A stretch of DNA of 46,662 nt from Alphaproteobacteria bacterium (GCA_028690155.1 JAQVBU010000016.1:1-46662); one strand, 5' to 3'. Numbered from the stretch's first letter, positions 26,156 through 36,740 are shown. Notes: generated by a model from the letters alone, not told the origin. Numbers and translations: made by a program.

Positions 26156-26806
26156 TTAAACTTCTTTCTTTTCGTCCGAAAGACCTTCCGGACGATGCTG
26201 GACGACCTCATCGATCAAGCCAAAGTCCTTAGCCTCCTCGGACGTCATAAACTTATCGCGTTCAACCGCTGCGGCAATCACATCGATCGGCTGCTTGCAA
26301 TGATGAACGTAGATTTCGTTTAACCTCTGACGAAGCTTGAGAATTTCCCGAGCTTGAATTTCAATGTCCGTCGCCTGTCCCTGAGCCCCGCCCGAAGGTT
26401 GGTGGATCATAATCCGGCTATTCGGCAACGCAAAACGGTGACCCTCGGCACCCCCGGCGAGAAGAAGAGACCCCATGGAGCACGCTTGCCCGATGCATAC
26501 GGTCGAAACCGGGGATTTGATGTATTGCATGGTGTCGTACATCGCGAGCCCAGACGAAACGACCCCTCCTGGGGAGTTGATATAGAGGGAAATTTCCTTC
26601 GACGGGTTCTCCGACTCAAGGAATAAAAGCTGAGCGCATACGAGGCTCGACATAGCGTCGTTAACCTCGCCCACAAGGAAGATGATTCGCTCCTTCAAAA
26701 GGCGCGAGAAAATATCGAAAGAGCGCTCGCCACGCGAGGTTTGCTCAATCACCATCGGAACAAGCGAGCAAAGCGTCTCGGCGGGATGGCGATCAAGGGT
26801 AGGCAT
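26156..26806 (-). CDS. clpP: ATP-dependent Clp protease proteolytic subunit ClpP
   Basis: 216 residues from ATG 26806, preceded by 'AGGAG' nine bases away (the frame extends to 26833). Family start '[20 protein letters not shown]', '[20 protein letters not shown]'; catalytic Ser in '[14 protein letters not shown]', His in '[17 protein letters not shown]', Asp after '[18 protein letters not shown]'. It forms the tetradecameric barrel that degrades substrates delivered by ClpX. First gene of clpP-clpX-orf. Confidence 0.97.
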   Translation of the reverse strand: MPTLDRHPAETLCSLVPMVIEQTSRGERSFDIFSRLLKERIIFLVGEVNDAMSSLVCAQLLFLESENPSKEISLYINSPGGVVSSGLAMYDTMQYIKSPVSTVCIGQACSMGSLLLAGGAEGHRFALPNSRIMIHQPSGGAQGQATDIEIQAREILKLRQRLNEIYVHHCKQPIDVIAAAVERDKFMTSEEAKDFGLIDEVVQHRPEGLSDEKKEV

Positions 26807-26948
26807 GGGTGAAAACTCCTGTTTGAAAAGCAAACTGTTAACAAAGACTTTTGGGACTTTAGCCCATTCCCCCCTGCCTACGCAAGAGATGGTTAATTTG
26901 TTTTTCTAAAGGAATCCGGTTTTTAGGTCGAGTAACCCTCTGGCGTTT

Positions 26949-27959
26949 CTAGATTAATTTTTTGCCCGTTAGCTCGTCTTTAAGGTAGGCATAATAGATA
27001 GGCGCCGCGACGAGCCCTCCTGTTCCGAAAGCCGCATCCATAATCAACATGGAAATCAAAAGTTCCCACGCATGAGCGTTGATGCGTGTGCCGATAATTT
27101 TGGCGTTTACGAAATACTCCAGTTTATGAATCACGATAAGAAAGATAAGCGCCGCCAGTGCCGCTCCGGGAGCAACGCCTAATGCAATAAGGAAAATCAT
27201 CGTGTTTGAAATTATATTGCCAATGATGGGCATCAACCCGACGACAAAAGTGACCAAAATCATGGTCTTGACCAACGGAAGATGATACCCGACCAACGGC
27301 ATAAAAACGGCAAGGAAAAGACCGGTCAAAAAAGTATTAAGCGCAGAAATTCGAATTTGAGAGAAAACAATCCGCCGGAACGCAAGATTAAGATAGCTTG
27401 TCCTCTCTTCGAACGCTCTTGTCAGCGGGGCCTTACTGTCCACGGTCGTCACGCATAATGCCGCCATGCCGCCTATGATGATACCAAACACGATATGCAC
27501 CAAAAACATGCCGGCATCACGACCAAAAAGGCTCAATGTTTTTGCGTTGGTCATAAGCCAGGCATGGAAACGGCGCTGCCAATCGTCCATATCGGAAGGA
27601 ATATAGGTTTGAGCCCAGTCCGGCATTGATTTTTGGGCTGAATTAACGGCGATGGCCATTTGTTGGATGACCCCGACAATGCTTTCTGAATCGCCGTTGA
27701 TAAAGGAGAAAAACTTCATCCCACCCAAAACGAAAAGGGCGCCAACGACCAAGGAAATCAAGGTCAAAAGCGTCGCGCGGGCCATCCTTGGCAAAACCCC
27801 GAGACAACCCAGCCTTAACGCCCCGAAAACGACGATATTGTAGACAAGAAGGCCCGCCAGAAGGGCCGGAAGCAGCCCCAATGGCAACAAAGCCAAAAGC
27901 CCAACGAACATAATCACCTGAGAAACAAGAGAAATTTTGTCGGTGTCGATCTTTCCCAT
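26949..27959 (-). CDS. AI-2E family transporter (PerM/TqsA-like)
   Basis: 336 residues, nearly all membrane segments: two pairs at the N-terminus ('IMFVGLLALLPLGLLPALLA', 'LTLISLVVGALFVLGGMKFF'), a soluble section about 85-135, and further helices to the end ('MILVTFVVGLMPIIGNIISN', 'PGAALAALIFLIVIHKLEYF', 'INAHAWELLISMLIMDAAFG'). The pattern of the last segments is typical of AI-2E/UPF0118 permeases, whose substrates vary (AI-2 export, sodium/proton exchange). It follows murC by 44 bases, probably in the same transcript. Confidence 0.82.
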   Translation of the reverse strand: MGKIDTDKISLVSQVIMFVGLLALLPLGLLPALLAGLLVYNIVVFGALRLGCLGVLPRMARATLLTLISLVVGALFVLGGMKFFSFINGDSESIVGVIQQMAIAVNSAQKSMPDWAQTYIPSDMDDWQRRFHAWLMTNAKTLSLFGRDAGMFLVHIVFGIIIGGMAALCVTTVDSKAPLTRAFEERTSYLNLAFRRIVFSQIRISALNTFLTGLFLAVFMPLVGYHLPLVKTMILVTFVVGLMPIIGNIISNTMIFLIALGVAPGAALAALIFLIVIHKLEYFVNAKIIGTRINAHAWELLISMLIMDAAFGTGGLVAAPIYYAYLKDELTGKKLI

Positions 27960-28003
27960 ACATCCATCCTATACCCCAAAAACAGGGCTTTTCGAGTGTT
28001 ACG

Positions 28004-29464
28004 TCAGGCCGCCTTGCCTCTTTTTGAAAAGACCGCCTTCAGCTCTTGAGGCAAGGCGTAAGCCCATGTGCTGATCGTTCCAGCGCCAAGGCAAATCACA
28101 TAGTCCCCTTCATGCGCCATATCGGCAATCATAGGAGCGAGATCTTTCGGATCGTTAAGGGCATACACGTCCCGATGACCATGAGTCCGCAATCCTTCAA
28201 TCAGAGCATCCCTGTCGGCGCCTTCGATCGGATCCTCACCCGCCGCGTAGACATCCGTCACAATAACAGCATCCGCATCGTTAAACGTTTTGCAAAAATC
28301 ATTGAATAAAGAGGCCAAACGCGTGTAGCGATGAGGCTGCATCACCGCAATAACCTTGCCTTTTTCACCTTTTGCCTGAAGCGCGGCCTTCAAGGTCGCC
28401 GCAATTTCCACGGGATGGTGCGCATAATCGTCGACAATCGTAATACCGTTCACATACCCTGTGCGGGTAAAACGACGTTTGACGTTTTGAAACTTAGCCA
28501 AGGCGTCCTTCATGACGTTGTCTCCAACCTCCAATTGAAGGCCGACACTGATAGCCGCCAACGCGTTCTGAACATTATGCAAGCCGATCACAGCCAAGGT
28601 AAAGCCTTCTATCGTTCGGCTCGTCCCGTCCTTGTGATCATGAACCACGACGTCGAAGGATGTTTTATCGGGCTTCTGATTAATGTTGACGGCCCGGACA
28701 TCGGCTTGCGGCGACAGGCCATAAGTCACGATTTTCCGATCCTGAATGCGCGCCACAAGCTCTTGAACTTCAGGATGATCCACGCACAACACGGCAAAAC
28801 CGTAGAACGGAACATTCTGAACGAACATTTCATACGAGGAACGGACGGCGTCGAAACTACGGTAGTGATCCATGTGCTCGACATCCATATTCGTCACGAC
28901 CGCCACCGTCGCCGGAAGCTTGGTAAACGTGCCATCGGATTCATCGGATTCGACGATCATCCATTCGCCTGAACCAAGCCGCGCATTCGTTCCGTAAGCG
29001 CTGATGATGCCGCCATTGATGACCGTCGGCTCAAACGCCGCCGCTTCGAACAAAGAGGCGATCATCGAGGTTGTCGTCGTCTTGCCGTGCGTGCCGCCGA
29101 CGGCCACAGCCCATTTCAAGCGCATCAATTCGCCCAGCATTTCCGCCCGACGCACGATCGGCAAAAAGGCCGCTCGCGCCGCGACAACTTCCGGGTTGTC
29201 TTTCTTGACTGCCGACGACACCACAATGACCTTCGCGCCATTGATATTTTCAGCCTTATGGCCGACAACCACGTGAATGCCTTTGTCTCTCAAACGCTTG
29301 ACGTTGGCGTTGTCCGACAAGTCGCTGCCCTGAACCGTATAACCAAGATGATGAAGAATCTCGGCAATCCCGCTCATCCCAATGCCGCCGATGCCGACGA
29401 AATGAATCGTGCCGACCGATTGGGGAGAAAAATGGGTACGTTCCGTCGCCTGAATCCAATTCAT
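28004..29464 (-). CDS. murC: UDP-N-acetylmuramate--L-alanine ligase
   Basis: 486 residues. Mur ligase order: N-terminal Rossmann '[20 protein letters not shown]', ATP site '[20 protein letters not shown]', central '[17 protein letters not shown]', '[20 protein letters not shown]', C-terminal '[16 protein letters not shown]'. It adds L-Ala to UDP-MurNAc, the first stem-peptide step, in the cytoplasm. Follows murG by 16 bases. The usual murB-ddl-ftsQ neighbours are not downstream; an AI-2E permease is. Confidence 0.96.
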   Translation of the reverse strand: MNWIQATERTHFSPQSVGTIHFVGIGGIGMSGIAEILHHLGYTVQGSDLSDNANVKRLRDKGIHVVVGHKAENINGAKVIVVSSAVKKDNPEVVAARAAFLPIVRRAEMLGELMRLKWAVAVGGTHGKTTTTSMIASLFEAAAFEPTVINGGIISAYGTNARLGSGEWMIVESDESDGTFTKLPATVAVVTNMDVEHMDHYRSFDAVRSSYEMFVQNVPFYGFAVLCVDHPEVQELVARIQDRKIVTYGLSPQADVRAVNINQKPDKTSFDVVVHDHKDGTSRTIEGFTLAVIGLHNVQNALAAISVGLQLEVGDNVMKDALAKFQNVKRRFTRTGYVNGITIVDDYAHHPVEIAATLKAALQAKGEKGKVIAVMQPHRYTRLASLFNDFCKTFNDADAVIVTDVYAAGEDPIEGADRDALIEGLRTHGHRDVYALNDPKDLAPMIADMAHEGDYVICLGAGTISTWAYALPQELKAVFSKRGKAA

Positions 29465-29480
29465 TCGATATTACCTTCCT

Positions 29481-30599
29481 TTAAATTCCTAAAAATGATG
29501 TCGATGATTTAACAAGCGCTGCCACACAATCCGCCAGACTATCGACAGCGCCGACCTTGCCCCACGTCCGCGCGGCCGCCGCCGTTTTGGTCAGCGATGA
29601 GGGAAGAACCATGAGCGATTCAAGTCTAATAGACAACGATTCAGGCGTAAAGGCCTGCTCCGGAATAAGCCAAGCGCCGCCGGCCTCGGCAAGAGCTTCG
29701 GCATTAGCCGTCTGTTCGCCCACATGGCCGCCCGCATAAGGAACGAGAATGGACGGACGTCCGACAACCGTCAGTTCGGCAATGGTCGAGCCTCCGGCGC
29801 GGCCAATGACCAAGTGCGATTCGGCCATGCGCTCCGGAACATCGTGAAAAAAGGTTGAAAGCTCGGCATCAAGCCCGGCCGCCGCAAAAGCCGCACGGGC
29901 GCTTTCGATGTTTTCGGGACGGCACTGCTGCGCCAAAACGATCCGCCGCCGTAAATGCTCGGGCAGCAAGCCCAACGCGCGAGGAACGACCGAACTGAAC
30001 ACGCGCGCGCCCAAGCTTCCGCCCAACACAAGGATCTTAAACGGCCCATTTTCATCAAGCCCGGCATAGGGCTTGGCGCGAAGCGCGACGAAAGCAGGAC
30101 GCACGGGATTCCCGGTGCAAACCAAGCGCACGTCATCAGGAGCATCCAACCCCTGAACTTGGGGAAAGGATGTCGCTATAATCCGCGCTTTTTTCATCAA
30201 AGCGTGATTGGCTCGTCCGAGAATGGCATTTTGCTCATGCAATATAATAGGTATTTTGAGCTGCGAAGCGGCATAAAGGGTCGGCACCGAAGGATAACCG
30301 CCGAATCCAACCACAACCATGGGCCTAAGCTGGCTCAGATGCCAACGCGCCTGCAAGAACCCAACGCCCATTTCGATAACGCTGCGGATCTTGCCCCAAA
30401 CGCCGCCTGTCAAGGCGCGAGCCCGAATACGATAAATGGGAACCAACAGATCGCTTCCAAAAACAGAGCCGCGACGGTCCGTAATCAAGGCCACTTTGTA
30501 GCCACGCCCCAAAAGCTCGCGCGCCAAGGCTTCGGCCGGAAAAATATGCCCGCCCGTACCACCTGCGGCAAGAACGACAAAAGGCTTCAACTCACTCAT
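29481..30599 (-). CDS. murG: MurG glycosyltransferase (lipid II synthesis)
   Basis: 372 residues. GT28 features: 'VVLAAGGTGGHIFPAEALAR', 'VVVGFGGYPSVPTLYAASQL', 'PIILHEQNAILGRANHALMK', 'KILVLGGSLGARVFSSVVPR', 'LVIGRAGGSTIAELTVVGRP', 'LVPYAGGHVGEQTANAEALA'. It moves GlcNAc from UDP-GlcNAc onto lipid I at the inner face of the membrane. Its ATG overlaps the end of sppA by 8 bases, so translation is coupled to sppA instead of the usual ftsW. Confidence 0.96.
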   Translation of the reverse strand: MSELKPFVVLAAGGTGGHIFPAEALARELLGRGYKVALITDRRGSVFGSDLLVPIYRIRARALTGGVWGKIRSVIEMGVGFLQARWHLSQLRPMVVVGFGGYPSVPTLYAASQLKIPIILHEQNAILGRANHALMKKARIIATSFPQVQGLDAPDDVRLVCTGNPVRPAFVALRAKPYAGLDENGPFKILVLGGSLGARVFSSVVPRALGLLPEHLRRRIVLAQQCRPENIESARAAFAAAGLDAELSTFFHDVPERMAESHLVIGRAGGSTIAELTVVGRPSILVPYAGGHVGEQTANAEALAEAGGAWLIPEQAFTPESLSIRLESLMVLPSSLTKTAAAARTWGKVGAVDSLADCVAALVKSSTSFLGI

Positions 30600-32364
30600 A
30601 CACCGACTCCAAAGACTGCCATTGCGCGGCCACAGGACGATTGTCCATGCTTAAAAGCCGCTGTAAAGTCTGTTGCACGTTGTTGACGGCCGCAAGCGAT
30701 GACAGAATACGCACGGCCTCGTTGCTGAAGCGTTTCATAAAATTCATTAACCGCTCGGCCGGCGAAAGCGGCGCGGGAAACTCCACAAGAGAAAGCAGTA
30801 CATCATCACTAATTTTCAAAGTGTTACGGACCTCTCTTAAAGCAACATCATAACCGCCAAGCGCGTCGACAAGCCCCACGTTTACCGCCTGCTCCCCTGT
30901 AAAAACGCGCCCCTTTGCGATGGAAGGCATTTTCTCCATTGGAATGTTACGCGCTTCGGCCACGCCCGTCATAAAAATCTTATAGGTCCGGTTAAGCAAA
31001 GCATCCAAGCGCGCACGCTGCTCCGGCGTGAAGGCCGCCATCATCGACCACATCCCCGCATTAGGAGAGGTCGATACCCCATCCATCGACACGCCGATTT
31101 TTTTCATCAGCCCGTCAAGAACAAACTTTCCGCTGACAACGCCGATGGAGCCCGTCAACGTGGCCGGATTTGCCACGATCCGATCGGCGTTCATAGCAAT
31201 CCAATAGCCGCCCGAGGCCGCCGTTCCGGCCATGGATACAATCACGGGTTTGCCTTTCTCTTGGGCTTTGATTATGGCCCGTCGAATGGTTTCAGCCGCC
31301 GATGGCGATCCTCCAGGGCTGTCGATACGGAAAATGACGGCCCGAACCCTGTCGTCATCGGCCGCATCCAAAAACGCTTGAGAAACAATATCCGCACCCA
31401 AAATAGGTTCGCCCGTCAAATCGCTGCCTTCGATGCCTTCGTCCATCACGAGCCCTTGCCCCTGAATCAGCGCAACCGTCGCGCCCTCGCCTGAGGCTTT
31501 CTTCTGAGCAAGAGCCCCCACATAGGCCCCGACATCGACGTGCTCAACGGAACGGCCTGCCTTTCGATCGATTTCGTCGTTCAATTCGTCTTCATAGGCA
31601 ATCTTCGTCACAAGGCCTTGCTGATAGGCTTCCTCATCCGTATAGGGTCCCCGCGCCATAAGGGCCTTGACATGATCGATATCCCATTTACGGCTTTGCG
31701 CAATGCCGCGCGCGATTTGATCGGCAATATTGTCCACCAACGCCGTCATGGCTTCTTTTACGTGGGGCGAAAAAGAATCCCGCATTCCGGGTTCCATAAA
31801 GGATTTGTATTCTTCACGCTGCATGAAATCGGCAACGACGCCGATTTTGTCCAGTGCCGTCTTGATGAACGGCGACTGCACAGCGACGCCGGTCAAGCTG
31901 ACCGTGCCAACGGGCTGAAGCCAGATGTTCTCGAACGCGCTGGCGAGAAAATAGGCACGGTTTCCTGAGCCAAAGACACCATAATCCGCCCCAAAAGCGT
32001 ATGTAAACTTTCCGGAATCCCTGAAACGAGCAAGCGCCGCGCGAAGTTCCTGCGCTTGGGTCAGCGTAGGCTGCTCATGGCCGAAGGTTGCCACGATTCC
32101 CTTAATTCTTTCGTCCTTGGCGGCATGATCGATCGCAAACAACACGTCGAAAAGGCGAAGCTCTTTGCCCCCCGATGAAAAATTAAACGGCGAAAAACCG
32201 GGCTTTTCGGCCAAAGAATGGCTAAAATCCAAAGACAGAACCATGGCGTCGGGCAAGGAGGTTTCGGGCTTTTGCGCATAAAAAGCCAGATAAATGCTGC
32301 CCGCAACCGCCACACAAACGAGGAAGCCGATCAAGGCAAAGCAATTGACAAAAAACCTCAGCAT
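30592..32364 (-). CDS. sppA: Signal peptide peptidase SppA, 67-kDa type
   Basis: 590 residues, the long two-domain form. One N-terminal membrane anchor ('FVNCFALIGFLVCVAVAGSI'). The N-domain holds the likely general-base Lys in 'REEYKSFMEPGMRDSF'; the C-domain holds the nucleophile Ser in 'SMAGTAASGGYWIAMNADRI' within the ClpP-like fold ('VIFRIDSPGGSPSAAETIRR'). It degrades cleaved signal peptides in the membrane. First gene of sppA-murG-murC-permease; divergent from the TPR glycosyltransferase. Confidence 0.93.
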   Translation of the reverse strand: MLRFFVNCFALIGFLVCVAVAGSIYLAFYAQKPETSLPDAMVLSLDFSHSLAEKPGFSPFNFSSGGKELRLFDVLFAIDHAAKDERIKGIVATFGHEQPTLTQAQELRAALARFRDSGKFTYAFGADYGVFGSGNRAYFLASAFENIWLQPVGTVSLTGVAVQSPFIKTALDKIGVVADFMQREEYKSFMEPGMRDSFSPHVKEAMTALVDNIADQIARGIAQSRKWDIDHVKALMARGPYTDEEAYQQGLVTKIAYEDELNDEIDRKAGRSVEHVDVGAYVGALAQKKASGEGATVALIQGQGLVMDEGIEGSDLTGEPILGADIVSQAFLDAADDDRVRAVIFRIDSPGGSPSAAETIRRAIIKAQEKGKPVIVSMAGTAASGGYWIAMNADRIVANPATLTGSIGVVSGKFVLDGLMKKIGVSMDGVSTSPNAGMWSMMAAFTPEQRARLDALLNRTYKIFMTGVAEARNIPMEKMPSIAKGRVFTGEQAVNVGLVDALGGYDVALREVRNTLKISDDVLLSLVEFPAPLSPAERLMNFMKRFSNEAVRILSSLAAVNNVQQTLQRLLSMDNRPVAAQWQSLESVYE

Positions 32365-32418
32365 GCCTTTACCTAGAAGAAAAAAGGAAAGACAAAGGAT
32401 TATCGCAAAAGGCAGCCA

Positions 32419-34326
32419 ATGTCACTCGCAAACATACCCCCATCCCTAGATGATCCTTTTATGTTGGCTCTCGATGCGTATAAAGAAAAACGCCTCGACG
32501 AAGCTCGGGTCTTTTGCCAAAACGCTTTGAGGGAAAAGCCGGATAATCCGGCTTGCCTCTATCTTATGGGCACCCTTGAATTTGATTTTCATCGTTTCGA
32601 CAAGGCCGAAGCGTTGATGCGCCGCTCGGTTGAGCTGATGCCGACCGTGGCGCAAACGCACTTTGGTTTGGCCCAAGTCTTGGCATCTTTGGGGAAAAAC
32701 CAAGACGCTCAAACGCATTACGAAAAAACGATCGAGCTAAAAGCCGATCACGCCGAAGCTTGGTTCGGGTTGGGAAACGTCCGTTCCCTTTTGGGACAAC
32801 GCGAAGAAGGGGCCAAGGCCTATGAAAAAACACTCGACCTGAAACCCGACCATGCCGCCGCGCTTAATAACCTCGGCGTCTTCTTCTGCGACAAAGGAGC
32901 CTATGATAACGCCGTTCGCCTCCACAAAAAAGCCCTAGCCCTTTGCCCCTCTTACGCCGCAGCTTACAATAACCTCGGCAATGCCTATAAAGGCCTAAAG
33001 AAATGGGATGAAGCCTTGTCCTGCTATCGTCAGGCGCTTGATCTCGACCCCAACCTTTTCCAAGCGCTCAACAATATCGGGCTTTCGGTCATGTATGGGA
33101 AAGGCGACCTCCACGAGGCGGCGCGTTTTTTCAGAAAAGCCCTCGACATTCGCCCTGATAACGTCGCGGCCCTGACTCATCTGGGGATCACGTTTTGCAT
33201 GCAAGGAAACTTTGAGGAAGGCGCGGCGTGCTACGAAAAAGCGTTAGCCGTCGATCCTCACTACCGGGATGCGCTGAACAATATGGGCAACGCGCTCAAA
33301 GCGCTGGGACGAACGCAAGAGGCGCTGGACTACTACAAGAGCGTTCAGGATCTGACTCCGGACGATCCTGAACTTCACAACAGCATCGCCATGGCCTATC
33401 TGGCGCTTGGACGCTTTCAAGAGGGTTGGAACGAATACGAATGGCGGTGGAAGTCGTCCCAGTTCAAAGGCGTTGACCGTCTTCTTCCCGGCCGCCGCTG
33501 GCAAGGAGAAAAGGGCCCGGGAAAAACTCTTTTTATCTACGCGGAACAAGGCTTCGGCGACACCATTCAATTTTGCCGTTTTGCGTCGCTCGCGGCAAAA
33601 GAAAAGGGGTTACGCGTGTTGGTCGAAGCCCAGCCGGAACTCGTTTCCCTGCTCGCCTCGCTCGAGGGGGTCGAAAGTGTCTTTCCCCTTAAACGTAAAC
33701 TTCCCAAATTTGACTATCACTGCGCCATGCTCTCCCTTCCTTTGGGGTTTCAAACGACGGCTGACACCATCCCGGCCAATGGGCCTTATCTTTTTGCCAA
33801 CCCTGAAAAAACGCGCCTGTGGGCGGAACGCTTGGCCGAAGCCCCTTCAAAAAGCCTTAAAGTCGGTCTCGTCTGGACCGGCAATCCACGGCGTTTCTCT
33901 TTAGATCTGGCCATGACCAACGTCCGCCGTTCGTTGAACGAGGACAGCTTGGCTCCTCTTGCCGATCTTCCGGGCATTCGGTTCTATAGTCTCCAAAAGA
34001 AGGGGTTTTCGCTTTCATCCGATTTTCCTATCGTCGATCTTATGCCGCTATGCGCCGATTTTTCCGACACGGCCGCTTTTATCGACAATCTCGATCTTGT
34101 GATCAGCGTGGATACCGCCGTCGCCCATCTGGCTGGCGCCATGGGCAAGCCCGTGTGGCTTCTTAACCGCTTCGATTCCTGCTGGCGCTGGTTTCGAGAC
34201 CGGGAGGACAGTCCATGGTATCCGACGATGCGTCTTTTCCGCCAGTCGGCTCCGGGAGACTGGGACAGCGTTATCGACCGGGTACGTGACGAATTAAAGC
34301 TTTTAACGCAAACAGATCACTTATAA
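32419..34326 (+). CDS. TPR protein with heptosyltransferase-like (GT9-type) C-terminus
   Basis: 635 residues. About ten TPR units fill residues 10-330 ('PAYNNLG'-like pattern, e.g. 'YAAAYNNLGNAYKGLKKWDE', 'YRDALNNMGNALKALGRTQE'). The C-terminal half starts 'EGWNEYEWRWKS', then 'LFIYAEQGFGDTIQFCRFAS', 'KVGLVWTGNPRR', 'FIDNLDLVISVDTAVAHLAG', 'PVWLLNRFDSCWRWFRDRED', the arrangement of ADP-heptose:LPS heptosyltransferase-like proteins common in alphaproteobacteria and often near glycan or flagellin modification genes. No such cluster is here, so the acceptor is unknown. Second TPR glycosyltransferase in the window, but the catalytic domain differs from that at 5293. Followed by cysS after 32 bases. 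Confidence 0.85.
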   Translation: MSLANIPPSLDDPFMLALDAYKEKRLDEARVFCQNALREKPDNPACLYLMGTLEFDFHRFDKAEALMRRSVELMPTVAQTHFGLAQVLASLGKNQDAQTHYEKTIELKADHAEAWFGLGNVRSLLGQREEGAKAYEKTLDLKPDHAAALNNLGVFFCDKGAYDNAVRLHKKALALCPSYAAAYNNLGNAYKGLKKWDEALSCYRQALDLDPNLFQALNNIGLSVMYGKGDLHEAARFFRKALDIRPDNVAALTHLGITFCMQGNFEEGAACYEKALAVDPHYRDALNNMGNALKALGRTQEALDYYKSVQDLTPDDPELHNSIAMAYLALGRFQEGWNEYEWRWKSSQFKGVDRLLPGRRWQGEKGPGKTLFIYAEQGFGDTIQFCRFASLAAKEKGLRVLVEAQPELVSLLASLEGVESVFPLKRKLPKFDYHCAMLSLPLGFQTTADTIPANGPYLFANPEKTRLWAERLAEAPSKSLKVGLVWTGNPRRFSLDLAMTNVRRSLNEDSLAPLADLPGIRFYSLQKKGFSLSSDFPIVDLMPLCADFSDTAAFIDNLDLVISVDTAVAHLAGAMGKPVWLLNRFDSCWRWFRDREDSPWYPTMRLFRQSAPGDWDSVIDRVRDELKLLTQTDHL

Positions 34327-34358
34327 AGTAGAGTGGTAAAGTTTTTTTTGGAGTTTTT

Positions 34359-35744
34359 ATGCCGACGCTTTATCTGCACAACACCCTGACCCGCCAGAAG
34401 GAAGTTTTCAATCCCATCGATCCGAACCGTATCGGCATGTACGTTTGCGGCCCAACGGTTTATGATTTTGCGCACTTGGGCAACGCGCGTCCCGTCGTGG
34501 TTTTCGACGTGTTGTACCGCGTGCTGAAAAAGCTTTATCCGCACGTCCTCTATGTCCGCAACATCACGGATATCGACGATAAAATCATTGCCCGATCCAA
34601 AGAAACCGACGAGCCGTTTACCGACATCACCAACCGTACAGCGCAGGCCTATCACGAAGACATCGCCGCGCTGAACGCCTTGCCTCCGGATATTGAGCCA
34701 TGGTGCACCAAGCATATTCCCGATATGCTCGCGATGATCCAAGTCCTTCTCGATAAAGGGCACGCCTATCTCGCCGAAGGGCATGTGCTGTTTCACGTCC
34801 CGTCGATGGAAAACTACGGCGCACTTTCCCGACGTTCGCGGGACGAGCAGATCGCCGGCGCCCGCGTGGAGGTCGCGCCTTACAAAAAAGATCCCTCCGA
34901 CTTCGTATTATGGAAGCCCAGCGCTCCGGATCAGCCCGGCTGGGACAGTCCCTGGGGCCGCGGACGGCCCGGCTGGCATCTTGAATGCTCGGCTATGTCG
35001 AAAAAATATTTAGGCGTGACCTTCGATATCCATGGCGGCGGGCTCGACCTGATTTTTCCGCACCACGAAAACGAAATTGCCCAAAGCTCCTGCGCCCACG
35101 ATGGCGCTCCGTTAGCCAACTATTGGGTGCACAACGGCTTTTTGACGATCAACAACGACAAGATGTCGAAGTCGTTGAAAAACTTCTTCACGATCCGCGA
35201 ACTGCTGGCCGTCGCTCCGGGCGAAGCGCTTCGTCTGACCTTGATGTCCAGTCATTACCGGCAACCGCTTGATTTTTCTATCGATACCCTTCGAAAAGCC
35301 AAAGCAACGCTCGACAAATGGTATGGCGCGTTGCGAAACACCAGCGCGGTGCCAACGCAAACGGCCGACATCCCGGAAGCCTTGCTCGAGGCGCTGTGCG
35401 ACGATCTGAATACGCCTCAAGCCATTGCTCTTGTTCATGAATATGTAAACGATCTTAACCGCGCCCAAACCCCCGACGAACAAGCCCCCCTGCGCGCCCG
35501 TTTGCTCGCGGCCGGAACGTTCCTTGGTTTCTTCGAACAGGAACCCGAAGCTTGGTTCCGTTGGAAACCGACCGGGGAACAGGAAGGTCCTTCGGACAGC
35601 GAAATCGAGGCGTTAATCGCCAAACGGCTTGAAGCTAAAAAGGCCAAAAATTATGCCGAATCTGACCGCATTCGCGATCAATTGGCCGCTCAAGGCGTTC
35701 TTTTGGAAGATGGGCCTCAGGGAACCTCGTGGAAACGGGGATAA
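34359..35744 (+). CDS. cysS: Cysteine--tRNA ligase
   Basis: 461 residues with 'TTTGGAG' six bases before ATG. HIGH-type motif '[20 protein letters not shown]' with a zinc Cys, '[18 protein letters not shown]' with the second zinc Cys, '[14 protein letters not shown]' with zinc His, KMSKS loop '[19 protein letters not shown]'. The C-terminal DALR part includes '[20 protein letters not shown]'. It charges tRNA-Cys. Full length and unremarkable. Confidence 0.97.
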   Translation: MPTLYLHNTLTRQKEVFNPIDPNRIGMYVCGPTVYDFAHLGNARPVVVFDVLYRVLKKLYPHVLYVRNITDIDDKIIARSKETDEPFTDITNRTAQAYHEDIAALNALPPDIEPWCTKHIPDMLAMIQVLLDKGHAYLAEGHVLFHVPSMENYGALSRRSRDEQIAGARVEVAPYKKDPSDFVLWKPSAPDQPGWDSPWGRGRPGWHLECSAMSKKYLGVTFDIHGGGLDLIFPHHENEIAQSSCAHDGAPLANYWVHNGFLTINNDKMSKSLKNFFTIRELLAVAPGEALRLTLMSSHYRQPLDFSIDTLRKAKATLDKWYGALRNTSAVPTQTADIPEALLEALCDDLNTPQAIALVHEYVNDLNRAQTPDEQAPLRARLLAAGTFLGFFEQEPEAWFRWKPTGEQEGPSDSEIEALIAKRLEAKKAKNYAESDRIRDQLAAQGVLLEDGPQGTSWKRG

Positions 35745-36000
35745 AGATAATAGATTGTTTTTAAATATTATTTTGCCATTTTTTCTCCTGCTTTCCGGGC
35801 CCTAAAAAAAAGAACGAACCGCTCGAAAAGAGGGTGCAATCCGAAAAACATATTGATACAATCTTAGTTGAGGCTTTTTAAACAAAGCCTTAACCGATCC
35901 TCACAATACACCCGTCGTGGATCGTTCGGTCGCTTAGTCGCGACCGGCAGGAATATAATTTTTTGTTTATTCGGCAACACGCTCGAGGAGGATTTCTGTT

Positions 36001-36678
36001 ATGGCCCTACCCCTCATGCCCAAAGCAACCGCTGTGTGGCTTATCGACAATACGTCGCTCACCTTCGATCAGATTGGCGAATTCTGCGGTCTTCACAAGC
36101 TGGAAGTCCAAGCGATCGCCGATGGCGAAGTGGCATCGAGTATCGTCGGGCTTGATCCCCTCTTGAACGGTCAATTGACTCAGGATGAAATCAAACGGTG
36201 CGAAGCCGATCCTCGCGCTCGCCTGAAGATGGTTAAAAGCGACCTTCCTCAACCGGTGGTTCGAACCAAAGGCGCCCGCTATACGCCCGTCTCGAAGCGC
36301 AATGAAAAACCGGATGCCATCGCTTATCTTCTCAAAAATTATCCGGACTTACTGGATGCCCAGATTGCGCGCCTTCTTGGAACGACCAAGGAAACGATCA
36401 ATAAAGTACGCGATCGTAGCCATTGGAATTCGCCCAACATCAAGCCTCAAAATCCCATTCTGTTAGGCTTATGCAAACAGGCGGATCTTGAAGCCGCGGT
36501 CAAGCGCGCCGAGCGACGGGTCGAACGAGAGAAAAAAGCTCAAAAAAAGGCCCGCCCCGGAAAGTCGTTCGATGAAATTCAAGCTGTCGAAGATATTCAA
36601 GACGGATTCGTCAGAACCCCAAACGGCACACAAGACGACCAGCCGGACATTGATCCCGATGCCATGCTGAAAGAATAG
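36001..36678 (+). CDS. DUF1013 cell-cycle transcriptional regulator (TrcR-type)
   Basis: 225 residues, 'GAGGAGG' nine bases before ATG. The N-terminus 'MALPLMPKATAVWLIDNTSL' and 'TFDQIGEFCGLHKLEVQAIA' matches the alphaproteobacteria-specific DUF1013 family, named TrcR in Caulobacter annotation. A second helical DNA-binding-like segment 'RNEKPDAIAYLLKNYPDLLD', 'AQIARLLGTTKETINKVRDR' follows; the tail is charged and disordered. Probably an essential transcription regulator of cell-cycle genes (family knowledge). It ends in a strong terminator. 'tataat' at 35954 lies in its 256-base upstream region, which holds no gene. Confidence 0.88.
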   Translation: MALPLMPKATAVWLIDNTSLTFDQIGEFCGLHKLEVQAIADGEVASSIVGLDPLLNGQLTQDEIKRCEADPRARLKMVKSDLPQPVVRTKGARYTPVSKRNEKPDAIAYLLKNYPDLLDAQIARLLGTTKETINKVRDRSHWNSPNIKPQNPILLGLCKQADLEAAVKRAERRVEREKKAQKKARPGKSFDEIQAVEDIQDGFVRTPNGTQDDQPDIDPDAMLKE

Positions 36679-36698
36679 TTTTTTCGGCTTAAGTGACT

Positions 36699-36734
36699 AA
36701 AAAACGCGCGTCCAAAACAGGACGCGCGTTTTTT
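36699..36734. terminator. Strong intrinsic terminator after the TrcR-type gene
   Basis: A perfect 15-bp stem, 'aaaaaacgcgcgtcc' (36699-36713) and 'ggacgcgcgtttttt' (36720-36734), with a 6-base loop, has A and T runs forming the base, so it can stop transcription from either side. Confidence 0.92.
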
Positions 36735-36740
36735 AAAAGA

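Noticed and set aside
35869-35890. Terminator 'aggcttt...aaagcct' after cysS
   Set aside because: Short stem, no following T-run, and it is over 100 bases after the stop.
35878-35894. CtrA site (TTAA-N7-TTAA) upstream of the TrcR-type gene
   Set aside because: The spacing is 8 bases instead of 7.
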